From Acanthaster planci (Eukaryota; Echinodermata; Asteroidea; Valvatida; Acanthasteridae), in assembly GCF_001949145.1 (NCBI RefSeq), contig NW_019091362.1, positions 9,061,307 to 9,125,306 of the forward strand: a stretch of DNA of 64,000 bases. Direction: 5' to 3'. Shown here piece after piece: positions 13,801 to 27,200 of this stretch (positions are counted from its first letter, which is position 1; each line of letters starts with the position of its first letter). The notes below the pieces were generated by a model, which saw nothing but the letters and a program-made list of their open reading frames with translations, had not been told where the DNA came from and ran no database searches. A program made the position numbers and the translations under genes.

Positions 13801-16800
13801 ACCTCCGGCATCGTTGGGATCATCTTGTGGTCCATCAGCTGCTGCATCACCTTGCGGTTCAGGTCCTCTTTGGTCAGATTAGTGCCCGGGATGAGTTTAT
13901 GCACCTCCTCGCTCTTAACAATACTCTCCCTTACTGACGGCATACGGAATCCAAACGCGGGAGAATCGTCGGGGTAGACGGGAACATAAACAGGGTACTT
14001 GCCCACAGCCTCGTAACCACCCATCAGGTAGCCAGTCTCCTGAGCTCCTGCAGTGGTTTTGGACAGGTACCCTGTTCCAACCCCTGTCCTGGAGTTGTAC
14101 CCTGGGGGTAGCATGACTGGGTAGTAAGGATTGTTGACAAGGTACTGCCTGGCAGTGATGGGCATCTGTATTTCCAGTTTGATCCTCTCGTACAACTTAA
14201 GCGGAATCCAGATGGATGTGTGCTTGGATATCTTCTCTGTTTTTCCGTCAAAGAAACTGACAACAAGACCTTCAGAATCTGCAGCACCTGCATGGGCCAA
14301 ACAATGAAAAAAATTACTGAACACATTTCCTTCTTGGTGAATGCAAAAATAACCACTATTAACAAAACCCAATCCAAGAGAGTGGGATAAATCTTTTGAG
14401 CAACACTTTTTTTCCTGAGGATTCATCAAAAGCACCATTCCTTACACACGTCTCCTTAGGTAGGTACCGTTGTACAATGTACTAAACCCTCCGTAGCAAT
14501 TAGGCTAAACCAAACAGCAATTAAATACATTCTTGAAAAACCTTTTCAGGCTAAATTCCATATCATAAAGCCATCCAGAATACAGCTTCATGAATCATAA
14601 ATACCTTCTCCAAACAAACATGGTGTCATCCCCCTTAAGCAACGATGCAGTATTTTGAAAGAACAACTACCATCAAATTAATATGAGAAGTGACGCTTCT
14701 TCACCAGCCAAGCTGCTAGCAAATATGCAGCAGCAACAATGGATTTCATCTTGAGTGTGTATGTTACTATGGTGATGACCTGCAGCTTAGCAACAGGCAC
14801 CCGTTCATCTTCATAGCAAATGAGAATTTTCACCAGCAGGTTGTCCTTGAGCTTGAGGTTATTAATACGCATGCGTCAATAATATAACTTCCATCTCTGC
14901 CGGTTATGTGTACACGTGGATCAGGCAGCATGCCTTTTAATAGTAACTAAAGTCTATGCGCAGCATGGATGGTTTGGTATCTGATGGGGGGATGATTACA
15001 GCGGTTGGATAACCCAGAATGTGTGAACCACATGTAACAGCTGTGGTCATTTTTGCCATATTTGGTACTGGCTCGTATCACAACAAAATGACCATTTATA
15101 AACAATTAATACATACTCAGTAGTAGAAACACAGGAAGGTGTTTTGTGAAATTGGAAACACATTAATATCCAATATTTTTAAATGGAATGAAAGCAGTTA
15201 CTGGTACATTTTTATGAAAGTGCCATCATATGCATTCTGTTGAAAATCAATGTTAGACAACCGTATGTGAGAAGTAAAATATGTGTAGTCTATTTCTGGT
15301 AACATATCCTACTTTTTCAAATTTCAAGCTTAGAACCGCCTGATTACAGAGCAGTCTACGTGACTTGCCTGCCTCTTCCCAGAAAAATGTCACTTTAGCA
15401 GGGAAAAAAAAATGGACAGCAGTGGCATTACGTAAACTTACAGCCTGATGACCTCCCCTCAAGACCTTCTAGTACACTCCCAGGGGCGTAGCGAAACTGC
15501 AACTTCCCATGAGGTGCCAAGACCTTGTCCCCAGCCGCTACTGAATGCCTCGACGCATCATTGTATGAAATGATATCATAGACTGCTGTCTCTTGAAGCT
15601 GCGGTTGTGCCTTTGACCTGGGCTCTTTGTCAAACTCAATCAGGAAGGTGTGGTTGGCTGTCACCTGTCAACCAAGACGCCAATAAACAGGGTTCGTTTA
15701 AGACCTCAACCACAAGAGAGTAACATACATGTATAAACACATTATGAATATACAAATTGTACACAACTACATGTATCAACTACATTTGGAAGTTTACATA
15801 GGGTACACTATAACTGTAAGTGTTTAAAAACAAGTTTTAGATTTTTATCTATTCCTGGCAAACCAATGACAGTACATGTGTCTAGTTACAGTATCTTGTA
15901 ATGTCTGTGACCGTATAGTCGCCAGGTCCCTTATTTCGCCACTTAGTGCGAAAACCAAACTTGACAATAGATATAGGGACCTGGCAACTATACAGTCACT
16001 GGCGTTTTGTGTACTGAAAATTGTAATTTCATGTTTACGTAAATAACTTGAGTTGATCAGAAAAAGAATGGCTTGGAAGAATTGGTGCAGTCTTAAATAT
16101 TGACATGAAATTCTTTCAGTCCAAGAAAAGTACATGTACATGCAACTTTTATCGCATGTGTATGTAAAAAGGTGCTGTCGTGTATCCACACAGATGCAAA
16201 AGCACTGTTCATTAATTGTTCTGAAAGGTATCTTCCACATCTTACATACATGTACCTGTTGTTTCACATATCCCAGGCAATAGAAGCCATCTTTATCTCG
16301 TCTGGCCAGGACCCTCATGCCTTGCAAGAGAACGCCACCAGTCACCGAATTACTGTCGGCGTTTGCCAGAAGCTTTCGCACAAGTTTGGCCGTGGGCCGG
16401 TATGTCTCCCATGTGAGGTCTGGGTAACGCAGCTGAACGTTTTCTGTCCGAATGACCCTTGTCGGAATGTCATCTACCGAGATGAGTCGCTGCTCAGCAG
16501 GATCATGGTCTACTGACGTTGTCACGCTGCACATTTTTGTGGCCATTTCATCAGACTGGTCGACGTAGGTTACAGTGTTTGATCTTGGAAGATTCGGCAG
16601 AGTTGTCTTGATGCTGGTTGCTGGTATGCCATTTCCTGCCGACACGTCATACACTTTGACATTCCTCATTGGTGGGTTATCTAGAGTTGTTGGTGGAGGA
16701 TTTGGGATTTGTGGCGGAGCATGGTCAGAACAAACAACTACTTTGACTTCCTCTATCGAGCCCTTGCTCGACAGCCTGACTGTCTGGAAGGTCCCCGCTG

Positions 16801-17314
16801 TTTCTGTTGCAAGAAAGGTGAGAAATTCACAAGCAGGGAGGTCTGCTATTCCACCGGCCAGGTAAATGGCATGAACCGGGCGGCCATCACTCACCAATGC
16901 CACGTGTTGAAGGATTTCCTCTGGGGTCTGATCGGGAAGTCCGTCTGTGACAAGGTACAAAGCCTCACAGGCACGGTCTGCAAATCCAGCCAGAAGGGCA
17001 TCCAAGGTGTTTGTTCCTGTCTTGCATCCCAGATTTTTGACCCATTCAGCCGCCACCGTTACAGTCTGGGGGGTACACTTCACCATGCAGTCTGCCCACG
17101 GGACCACCTCAGAGGAGAATTCCATGATGTTGAACATTGAGTCATTGCGCTTGAAAGAACGAGCCAGAAGGACCTCTACCAGATGCTCCTTGACAACCTC
17201 TAGGTAAGGATACATGCTACCTGAGGTGTCCACAAGGAAGGTGATGCTCTTTGCCTCCAGATCACCAAATATTGTTGGAATGCCTTCAGGCCGAAGAACT
17301 GGTGCGTCTGCCAT
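7897..17314 (-). CDS. VWA domain + DUF4537 (C11orf16-like) protein, seven coding exons
   Basis: Exons, all with matching phases: 17314-16256, 15664-15442, 14287-13027, 12717-12628, 11044-9869, 8793-8544, 8117-7897, about 1,426 residues. Residues 24-190 form a von Willebrand A domain with an intact MIDAS: DTSGS at 29-33, a Thr in GTNTLD, and VTDG. Residues ~325-460 carry two Tudor-like motifs, VLARRDKDGFYCLGYV and GDKVLAPHGKLQFRYAPGSV, typical of DUF4537 as in vertebrate C11orf16. A WRYW motif also shared with C11orf16 lies in exon 3. Near residues 757 and 801 a motif is duplicated (DRAQLEWIQRHPHPP / DRAHLEWIQKHPHPP). Exon 5 is Ser/Thr/Gln-rich and disordered. Exons 6-7 are Arg/Glu/Gln-rich and probably coiled coil. 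The last visible codons (VLP) end in phase 2 at ACC|GTGAGT. A candidate terminal exon is an acceptor at 7605, where the next bases give a stop at once. Function is unknown; VWA3-type relatives suggest a cytoplasmic or ciliary role, which is inference. Confidence 0.82.
11675..11744. repeat. Short palindrome with TTAACCCT ends
   Basis: TTAACCCT at the left is mirrored by AGGGTTAA at the right about 55 bases later, inside an intron of the VWA/DUF4537 gene. The ends resemble the better-preserved TTAACCCTAAC palindromes at 31434, 33245, 35793 and 51151, but the interior differs. Confidence 0.4.
15903..16003. repeat. ~100-bp foldback repeat in intron 1 of the VWA gene
   Basis: The left arm GTGACCGTATAGTCGCCAGG (followed by TCCCTTA) is matched by the reverse complement of the right arm, CAGTGACTGTATAGTTGCCAGG in part, followed by TCCCTAT. 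The arms are about 30 bp with an inner CACTTAGTG palindrome, so the transcript could form a long hairpin. Confidence 0.7.
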
Positions 17315-19396
17315 AATTGATAGTCTCCTTTCAACACTGATTGAAATAGTCTTCTTTCTTACACTTATACACTGTCATAACTTACTTCACATATATCGCA
17401 GTTTTCCGGCACAACTTTTCAAGCAAACTAAGGTTGGGACGTAGTAGTCTTGCACAGGGCGCACGTATTCCACCTCCGTATGCTCAACCATGTCAATGGA
17501 CGTGATAGAAGCAGAACTTGTTCCACAAGAAAAACATGAAAAGCTCCGATTAACAAACCATGGGTTTTATTCTTGAGAGCGACGACAACCTCAGATTGTT
17601 CCTCTCCAAAATTATCAGAAATCAAAACTGAGTTGGATCTGTTTTTAGTAATTTCACATGAATCGATTCGTCCCACTAGCCGAAGGTGGCACATGTGTTG
17701 GAACCCAGTCAAGCATTGTCATTGAGGCATAGGCAAAAATGTTTTGATGGCCGTTGTCAAGGTGCGTACACTAGGTACACACAGCGCGATCAGGCAGAAC
17801 TGCCATTGTTGTGTACGGCTACGGCTGATTGCTATTTTGCACGATACTGATAATTGAAGCCGTAGCAGAAAAAATGCACGACTCGAACAGAGCGAGTCAG
17901 CAGATGTCTGGTATCCGTTTCCTTGGATAAAAATCGAGTCGGACATAATTTATACCACATGGGAACAGTCTAAATAGAGTTGTCAATGTGCCGTTTTCGA
18001 AGTCGCGGCTTTGTTACAGTTGCATCTCGATTTCCAGAAACATTTTCAAACCACTGTCGATGCGGTCGGAACCATATAAAGTACTCGAGCGTTTTGCCGT
18101 TTTGTTTATAAAGCATAAAGTGGAGCCAAATCAAGTCGCAGTGTCTAACCAGAGGGGAAGAATTAAGTGTTGTAGTACACGTAGTCGGACTAGTTGCGTG
18201 GTTGGTTTGATTTAGTAGAATGCTTAAATTGAAAAAAAAAACTTTACAAATAATTCACTCTGCCACTTATCTTGAACACAGTAATCCTCTCTTTTATATG
18301 TATAAAACCCTTAAAGTTAACAATATACATTCTCTTCACCTTAGGGTCCTGATGCAACAATTAAACAATAAAAAAATTACCTAAATCCATTTGTTCTATG
18401 TTTACCATAAATGAAGACGTGCACCAGCACTTCACCAGATAAACTTCATCAATCCTTTGCGCCCACTGCTCTTACACAAAACACAGTGACACATGAGGGT
18501 CCCAAACTGAGGCATTCCCTAGATGCCTCTTTAAAGAATATTTGGAATCAACAAACATTCAAACAAAATTACAGGGCTAAATTATTAACCAAGTATATAA
18601 ATACTACGTAATTTTATTCAATGTGTATGTCTTACAGGATCATTTACAAGACTGTCGTCTGATTGTTTAGTATATTGTTGTGATTAATGTGTTGTGGGAA
18701 TAATGTGTTTTATCATAATGTGTTTTAAAACCCACACTTCATAGAGGGAACAACTAACAATACAATTATCATCAGAGAAGTTGAATGATGGGTGGGAAAT
18801 GAGAAAACACGAGAAATTTGAATTATAATACTGATGATCAATTCAATAATTAACTTGGATGATATATGCGGGGAACCAACCTGTGCAACAGATGATAGGT
18901 TCTTCCTGTGAGATAATAAAGGTGAAGCGGCGATTCCTTCCTGACTGCTAAAAATGTACCGGTTCTCTCTTCACCAAAGTCAGGAAAGGAATGCCGAGCT
19001 ACTAACCAAACGAAACCTACCAGTCTAGTCAAGTCCAGATCAACCCCTCCGACAATGTCTTACATATCTTGAGACCTTTTGACCATATCTGACACAGGTA
19101 AAAACCACAAGAGTGTATTTAAAAAGTCATCGTGAGAAATAGACTTGCCTTCAGTCGTACAAAAAAAAATCAAATTTAGAAAATGCCATGGGGGTTATAA
19201 TACTAAAATAACATAACAACAACTGACCGCGAGTCATTGATAAATTGGACCAAGAAGTTTTGGCTGCAGAAATTGTGCGATTACCCTAGGAACGATTACT
19301 GAATATGAGCGGCATTATACTAGAACAATAATAAATGGATTTCTACCACACTGCACAATATTCCTCCATGCCTAAAGAAACACGTGCACCCAGAAT
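17315..19396. other. Intergenic region, VWA gene upstream / transporter downstream
   Basis: No recognisable exon. The VWA gene promoter should lie just right of 17314. A minus-strand AATAAA (plus-strand TTTATT at 18613-18618), about 780 bases past the transporter stop, is a possible poly(A) signal for that gene. The rest is AT-rich and unremarkable. Confidence 0.45.
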
Positions 19397-21845
19397 TCAA
19401 CCTTCGCGCACACCAGGCTCAATTCTCTTCAGCAGAGGTGCCAACAACATCGCCAGAAACCCAAGGGCGAAAACTCCTGCGAAGATGTAAAACAGAACAG
19501 TATAGCTTTCCGTGACATCGTAGATGGCTCCTGCATGTCACCACGTGAAAACGAAAGATAAAGAAAAGTTGTTATTCTTATCATTCTGACACTCTTACCA
19601 CCGGAAATGTACTGAAAAGTACAATTACAAATGATACAATTAAAGGAACTTCTTTGAACTAAACCATTTTCTCCAGTGTAGATTCTTTTAAAGACATGGA
19701 CGCAAAATTGGTGAATATAGAGAAAATAATTAGTTCTCAAGTACAAGAGGCATCACGGAGAACTCGATCAATCTCTTAGCCCCTCAATTTCGTCGTTTTT
19801 ATCTTAATAAATTTACCAAAAAAATCTCAGAGTGGAAAACGATCGCACACTATAGCAGAGATAATCAGAATTCACCGATTTGACCCACCTGCTAAAATAG
19901 GGCCGATTAAATCAACTACGCCCCCGATGCCAGAGTAAAGTCCCACTGCCGACCCTAAATTAGCCAGGCCGACGTATTCCCGCACGAGGACAGGAGTGAT
20001 GGTGCGCTGGAAGCCAATCGCTAATCCGAACAAGGCGGCGGAGAACATAAAGTACCCATACGTGCCAAACTGCGCCACCAGGACAGCACAGGCACTGGTG
20101 AACATAGACGCGTCAAAAATGATCTCTGACGACACCTTGTGGTTGATAAGTCCGCAGAATGGGCGTCCTACTAGACCACTGATACCAACCACACTGAGGA
20201 GAAAGGAGGCCTCCTGAGCGGGTATACCTGAGGACGTAGCGCGTGGGATGAGATAAACAAGGTAGCAGCCGAGAGAGAAAACAAAGGCACACTGTGCGAA
20301 GCAGAGCGCCGAAAAGCGGTAACTTTGCCAGAGCAACTTCAGTCTGAACACCTTGACCGCCCCGGACAAGCAAACCACTACACAGTGTGGGCTTCTACCC
20401 TCAGCACTTTGTTCAGTCGTCACCGGTGAGTTAGTAGACGCTTGTATTCTACGAGAAATTGTCTGCAGTTCCCCTTCGGGGTTGCCGTGCTTATTCACTT
20501 GTCTATTCTCCGTGGCTTGGAGAGGGCGCCGATTTGAACGGCAGACTGCCCCAGCCAAGCAAATGTTAGCGGTTATGGCGCCAGTTACAAGTAACGTTCC
20601 TCTCCAACCGTACGCATCCAGTAACATCTGCATCAAAGGACCAAACATCATTATTCCTATGCTATCTCCTGTGGTAACAAGGGCAATCACCACGGAGTAA
20701 TATTTCTTGAAGTACTGGGCGACTATAACCACTGCTGGAGTATAGGCTATCCCGGTACCAGCACCTTGAAAAAAGAGAGGAAGGAGAAAATCGTGTTAGG
20801 TCTTTTTATCTTATCTTTTTAATCGGTCACTTTAGAAACATAAATGTGATACATCGGCGTATTGTAAGTAATATTATTTTGATATTATTGTTAATTTGAT
20901 ATTAATTACATCAAGTGATTGTTGAGTTCAGCAACTACTATCGTGAATAATTTTTCTTGCCTGCCAAGGCGCCCAAAACATACATCTGGTAGATATTTCC
21001 AGCCAGGGCTCCACCGACCATTCCCACAATATTGAGCAGACCACCAGCAACCATCGTTGGACGACAACCGAAGCGATTCGCTGCTGCACCGCCGAGAGCG
21101 CCTGCAATCAGAACATCGTCCGCAGGAAAAATGTGTCTTGCCAAAAGGTGTGAGTGACTGTGCAGTGGAGGTAAATGAATCTAGACCTTCAAGATTTGGA
21201 AGGAATGTGGTTATCGCTGCTGTGTGCTAGAGTTCCAGTTTACTGCAGGGTTCTGTCGCGGTAAGCAGATTATGGAACTCCATATAAATAATGATGAAGG
21301 AAGTAAGCTAAGATTGACGCCTGTAATACACACATATTTCAAGTCTCATTTCACCATTACAATTTACAGAAATAGATAGACCACGTTCATATACAATACG
21401 CATCTATGGAAGGAATTGTTAAACTGCGCACCCGCGGCGGTCAGCGGTTACTGACCGTGCAAGGGCGAAAGCTGGTCGTGATAACGACCTCTCGCGGTTG
21501 CCAGGCTGGTGAGAGACTACTTTTCAATCAAGGCGAACCCTTCCAATGGCTTTCATTACAAGGGATATTTGCAATATATATGATATTTGATATATCAGAC
21601 GTACTATGTCTCCATAATACAAAACTGTGCGTGGTTCACTCACATCCGAAGAAGGAAGTAGCCGACAAGACACTAGAGATGGCCCCAGTCTGTGCAGTGG
21701 TACCATGGAATTCATTTTGAAAGGACGTAAAGAGAACTCCCGTGCATCGTGTCATTGCAGTGATGAGCAGATGAACGGAAAATGAGGCAAAAACAACAAC
21801 TAAACTCCTTCCTGTGAATTCTGCAGATAAACGGCACTTTGCCAT
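19397..21845 (-). CDS. Monocarboxylate-transporter-like protein (SLC16 family), complete
   Basis: Exons 21845-21644, 21101-20961, 20764-19889 and 19530-19397 join with consistent phases (1,1,1) into 450 codons plus stop, a normal length for SLC16 transporters of the major facilitator superfamily in the plasma membrane. Family features visible: the first helix region ending GVLFTSFQNEF; ANRFGCRPTMVAGGLL in the TM2-TM3 loop; GAGTGIAYTPAVVIVAQYF leading into TM4; YGWRGTLLVTGAI; a hydrophilic central loop in exon 3; and C-terminal helices including LANLGSAVGLYSGIGG. The final exon gives TM12 and a short tail ending REG. The second intron begins with GC (CAG|GCAAGA), and its use is supported because the phase-1 join restores a family motif. 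The substrate (lactate, pyruvate, thyroid hormone, creatine and so on) cannot be told from the sequence. Confidence 0.9.
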
Positions 21846-22474
21846 GACGATTCAGGTCAGCTCTGTTGAAAAGGAGAGACAAAAGCAGAGTTATATAGCA
21901 TCTTGCAGATGCTTCCTTTAGTGAGCGAGAACCTCATTCCTTAGCTTTTTGGGCTCATCCATGAAATAAAGCAACTACATTGGTACAGGTCGGAAGTGGT
22001 TTATTTCTCCTTCATGTGGGTCTGGGTTACAAGGTTTAATGAGAGGTACCATGTACATGATGTATACTGACTGTTCATGGGTGTCGACAGAATTTTTCCC
22101 TGGGGAGTTTGCAAAGCACTTTTTTCCGGGGGGGGGAGTAAATCTCGAATGAAGAAAAAAAATTGGTGATGCTCATCCCCTTTCATCAAGTTTTTTTCAT
22201 TGCTTTCTTTTTTTTCTCTCCCTTTTTTCAGTGGGCGTCCCAACCCCTCAGGCCTGACACATGAAGAGTTCATTAATGGCTTTGGGACCAACACAGGGCA
22301 ATGCGCTCGGACAGTATTATGGGGAGAGATCTTTTCTTGGTAAAAGGAGCTGAGACAAAATAAGTACAGGAGGTTCAAGGCGGGGAAATGTAGAACTACT
22401 TTATGCGACGAAACTGTAAATTTATAAGCAAAAGCAAGATAGCGTCGTGAAGTACGTCATAATCTAGTGGTAAT

Positions 22475-22502
22475 GTCGTCGTCGTTGTCGTCGTCGTCGT
22501 TG
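22475..22502. repeat. GTC trinucleotide microsatellite
   Basis: Nine or so consecutive GTC/GTT units form an interrupted trinucleotide repeat in non-coding DNA. Confidence 0.85.
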
Positions 22503-25500
22503 AGAAATGGAATGACATGTTTCCGGCCGGAAGTAAGGTCTCACCATACAAGCGCTACCATGAATTTTGACCAAATGATGCACTAAACAAACTGTGGCAG
22601 TTAACTGTTTACTGTTATACGACCGAGACTGCGTTGTTTCCACTGCGAGCCATGTTGCTATGATTCTCAGTTCCGTTGACAGATAAAAACTAGGCCTACA
22701 CATACAGAGCACCACCTTGTGCAATGATTTTCGGAGCGAGTAAATTTCACTTGCCAACTGTCTGTGCGTGACAGTTGCAAATTGCATAAATTAAAGAATG
22801 CGATCTCAGATCGACGGATTATTATACCGTAATTTTAACGGTGTCGTGATAAATTCGTACATTGTCTGGGTAATTTAATATTATTTATAGTAATATGCAT
22901 TTTATACTGAGCGGAATACAATCAGTGTTCGAAGCAGTCTTTAGTCTAAGACATGGAGAAACGCTCCGTGTGATATCGATCCGCCTGGTGATAGTTTGTG
23001 TCTATGAATGTTTTGGCGCCTCGAACCCAGTCCTCGACTACGTGTGCTGCGTGCGCGTTGAACCTTCAGGCATGGTGGGAACCAACATGGCGCGTCAAGA
23101 TCGCTCCCATGGGAACGAGGTTGCTTCGAACCACGAATTTGTTTCAGCTGCAAAGTGACGAAAAAAGCAGACAGTTTTTGTAGCCCCTCAAATAAGCTAA
23201 TTATAAATTTCAGGACATTTTCTTACATACACAGCGAATTAAATTTAAAGAGATACTTTCTTCCAGAACGTATACGTGAAGAGAGAAAGAGAGAGAGGGG
23301 GAGCTGGAGATAGCATCGCTGGAGAGAAGCATGAGTGAAAGTGATGTTCATTAGCAGTGTCGTCTCCTTCCTTGCGCTTGCCTCAGTCAGATGACGTAGC
23401 CTAACTGTTTCCGGTTCTCCGTTTTTATGGGCTACCCTTAACATGTTCCTGGTTATATATTGCTTGTCACAAACATGTTTCTGGTTAGGGATCGCTAAAA
23501 CATGCCCGTGGAAGGCCTTGGAACCAAGGCCATGTTCCAAGTTCAATGTAGCATGATGGTAGAAATAGTATACTGTAAAGCCTACAGTTGAGTTGTATTT
23601 AAAGCGATATTTTGGATAACAAAAGTAACAAAATAATAGCCGAATGTGGAGCAAAATGCTTAACTGGATTCACCAGGCTAAAGCATTGTGTTGTGTTCAG
23701 CATCAATGCGTTGCGTAGCTTTGTATTCGGCTCGGTAAAATGGCCGCGAGTGGATTCAGTGATATCTATAAGCTGATTAAGCGTATTGCGAGTCCAGATT
23801 TTTTAATATACGTCCGTGACTCACACAGCTAGCTGGCGTACACACTTGTGGATTTGAGTCGTCTTTGAAGTCTCATGATTGTCGTGTGCGTTACAGCTGC
23901 ATTATCACAGTCTAAAACTGGTCACCGAAGGTAGACCCTCGGTGCTCAAATCAAATTGAAATACTTCGATATTTGGCTCCGTTGCTAGTAGACAGACGTT
24001 TTGGTGGCATTGCCTGACAAGATAGCGAGCAAGCAAGTTCAAAGTTAGGAGGGCCTAAAAATGAGGCACACCTGAAACGAAAGCGAGTATTAGAGACACT
24101 CGAAATCGTCCGTAAAATTTTAAGAACAGTTATTTTGTGTCTCAGTCAAGGTATTCGTTAATTCACCCCTCCTATCAAAACAGGCATGGCCGACTGACTG
24201 GTCATCTTTTAGGCAAAGAAAGGATGACACTATTTTTACATAATTCCATTTCAAGTTTTTTGAATGTCACACGTGGAATGGAATCGTATTGCCGTGAAAT
24301 TGTTGCATGATGTATAACTGCCATGTACCGGTACATGCATGAAGCTAGGAGCTTGTTCAATGTACATGTTCACTGTACATGAGCATAATACCAGTCATGA
24401 CGTCGCTTTATTCTAAAAGTATGCACTATGTTAAATTAACTGTAGGCCTACATTCTTCAAAACTAACACAGACAAAACTTGACTTCATAAGCAAAGATAT
24501 TGTAATCGTGACATTAAATCATGGTGGATTCAAACATCATATGCACATGATAAGAAGCGCTCTAGAAACCGTTTGGCGATCATAGATTTGATCTTTTTGT
24601 TTTTGTCATGTTTTGTTCGTTTGTATTTATAATCTTTTATATTTTTTATTTTTTGTTGTGGAGTTTTCCTTATTTTTATTTTTACTAATTACAACTTGAT
24701 TTTTGTCATTTTTCTATTTTTGCCCCGTTTGCATTGTAACAATTTGCATTGAATTTCAGTTTGTCAAAGTTTATGTTTGCGTCTGATATGAGGCATAACA
24801 ATTATTATATACTTTCAGTTTTATCTCAGGTTGAATTGTTCATGTACAATTTAACTATAAAAATGCATAACTTTACAGAAATGTTGGAAGCTTACCTTTC
24901 ACAGATAATACTCCAAATTCACGTATTTTCCAAAACGACATAAGTTTTCACCGTGCACGGGTGAGCGAGTTATTTCGATGTGTGCGCAGTAACTCCCAGG
25001 TTATTAATGTGGGTGGTTCACATTTGAAGAGACAGTTAACTAAGTTTCTGCAAACTAGCCGCTCATCAGACTTGCTTGTTGCAAAAATTCCCACTTCCAC
25101 ACAGTCACGTCAATAGCATTTGACAGTTTACGGAAGGATATCAACTTACATGTAGGAATACACGCATAACTCCATTTGGAATTGGAAAGTGCGCACCCCT
25201 CCGAAGAGTTGCAAAATAAGTACATGTATAGAGATATTGCCCCCTCTCTCTTGAAACAGCATGACGTCATGTTTATTTTTAGATGCAGCATGCACTCGCC
25301 GTTAATTTTAAACTTTAACAAGCATATTTTGTGCAAGAGTTGAAATGAAAATGTAAAACGAAAATAAAATAAACTACTAAGATAAACGTATAGAACTGTT
25401 AGAGAATTTTTATGCTTGTAAGGAAATTGGCATAGAGATAAATTTTCACCCGCCAGTAAGTTGTGGCTATTAGGCCTACATCAACAATTTTCGAATTTTG

Positions 25501-26110
25501 GTATGGAAAATTTCGGAGATTTCCAGAAACGGAAGGAATTCGGGCTATGAAGACATTTCTCGGGCGGAACCAGGATTTTCCCTATAAAGGGGCGTAATCC
25601 TAGATTTTCAAAGGGGGGGGGACTAAAGCAATAATGGTAAAATGCCTGTAACGGACCATTTTAGTAATTTTGCCTATTATTTTCTTGTCTGGATACCAGA
25701 CCCGATGATTCTGACTATCCGACGAATCAAGGCTCCGGTATCACCCATTGTCACGTGACCAGAACTGGAGGATTCCTCCAGTTTTCCGGAAATAGCCAAA
25801 ATATTCCGAAGTTGTCCCATCTACAGTGGCATGTTCGGATGGCACCGTTGATGTTCGGTTATTCCCGGTAGGGTAGGTGGGCTTGTTGAACGTAAACCGT
25901 CAATGAACCGTGAACCGTCAATCATGCATTGCCATATAACAACAACGTTACAAACAACTTATTTGATGGGTGTGTGCGTGGAAGGAATGTTGCTGTGCAA
26001 GAAATGATCAACTAAAAGAATTTTAAAATGCTTATGTATGATTTTGAATTTTCTGATTTTTTTTTTCAGGTGCGCCTCATTACTATAGGGAACACTCGGC
26101 TGAATTGGAA

Positions 26111-27071
26111 CCCACCACGTAAAGGGTCATCCATTTTTGTCACCATTTTCACGAGAGTACAAAGCGCACGCTGAGGGGAGGGGGTGAATTGGTTTCGTAC
26201 GCTTTAGAAACATGTAAAAAATGACGATTATCACAGACCGACCAACTGCTAACCCCCCCCCCAGCTATTGCGTGTGTGCAGAGAGTGCGCAGGACTCTCA
26301 TGCATCATTCATACAAGCTCGGGCAATGGCTATTTCTTAACCAATCGACGATTTTGCCTGGTGTCATATAAAAAAGTACATACACAAGTACCAGGCAAAT
26401 TTCACTAACGTTGAAGTCACAGCCACATGTGAGACAGTCTTCGAGCACCGCCCCCCCAAAAGTTCCGTTACGCCATGCTTGCTATGAGGTTTGGTACCCA
26501 GACACAGCCGTCTTTTACGGTGTCCGTGCTAAATCCACAGCGTGCATTGTACGTAAACGATTTTTATTATATTTTATTTACTGTACGTAAACGATGCAAA
26601 AAACTCATTGTAACAGTATACTTTTTACCACTTTTCATAAGCTTTCGTGAAGAGGAGAACAAATCAAATCAAAGGTACATTTTCCGACTGCTATTGTTGG
26701 ACACAAACAATGGACACTTTTATTTTAAGAAAAAGTACCTGTCCATCGGGCAATTTGTCTTGAATTATTACTTTCCCGAACTGAAAGAGGAATTAAATTT
26801 GTCCCGGGCAACCTGAAAACCGTGAGTGTAGAGGCCTGTCAGGGGCAATGGTTTTCCTCCTGTCATTATTCTCTGGTCGTCTACTGCACTTTAACAGCCG
26901 TACATTGTGAATAAGAATGGGTCCTTAGGCACCAAAGAGAAATCGTCTTTTTGTGTGTGTGTTCATTCATTTTGTACTCTTTCGGGGGGTGGGGCGCCAG
27001 GAAAAAGAGCAGGCCTACGCTTTGTACGCTTGTAAAAATGATGACAAAAATGGATGACCCCGGTGGGAATG
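26111..27071. mobile_element. ~960-bp element with ~55-bp terminal inverted repeats
   Basis: The left end contains GTCATCCATTTTTGTCACCA followed by a TTTTCAC..AGTACAAAGCG stretch. The reverse complement of the right end contains GTCATCCATTTTTGTCATCA followed by the same pattern. CCCACC precedes the motif at both ends. The arms agree at most positions over about 55 bp. An ATG-started frame of 113 codons (26475-26816) lies inside but resembles no transposase I know. A second, 205-bp member of the family is at 41943-42147, so this looks like a non-autonomous DNA transposon family. Confidence 0.7.
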
Positions 27072-27200
27072 AAATCGAAAACATCCGGGCTTTCAATTTG
27101 TGTCCTCTGACCCTTGCGTCATATCTATTTATATCCGTGTGCAATACCTGACCTAAGATTCTTTATCAAGGGTCGTCAGGGCCTAGGGGTGCAGTGTCCC

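Noticed and set aside
26475-26816. 113-codon frame as a transposase gene
   Set aside because: No DDE-type, zinc-finger or HTH motif visible. Kept only as a note inside the TIR element.
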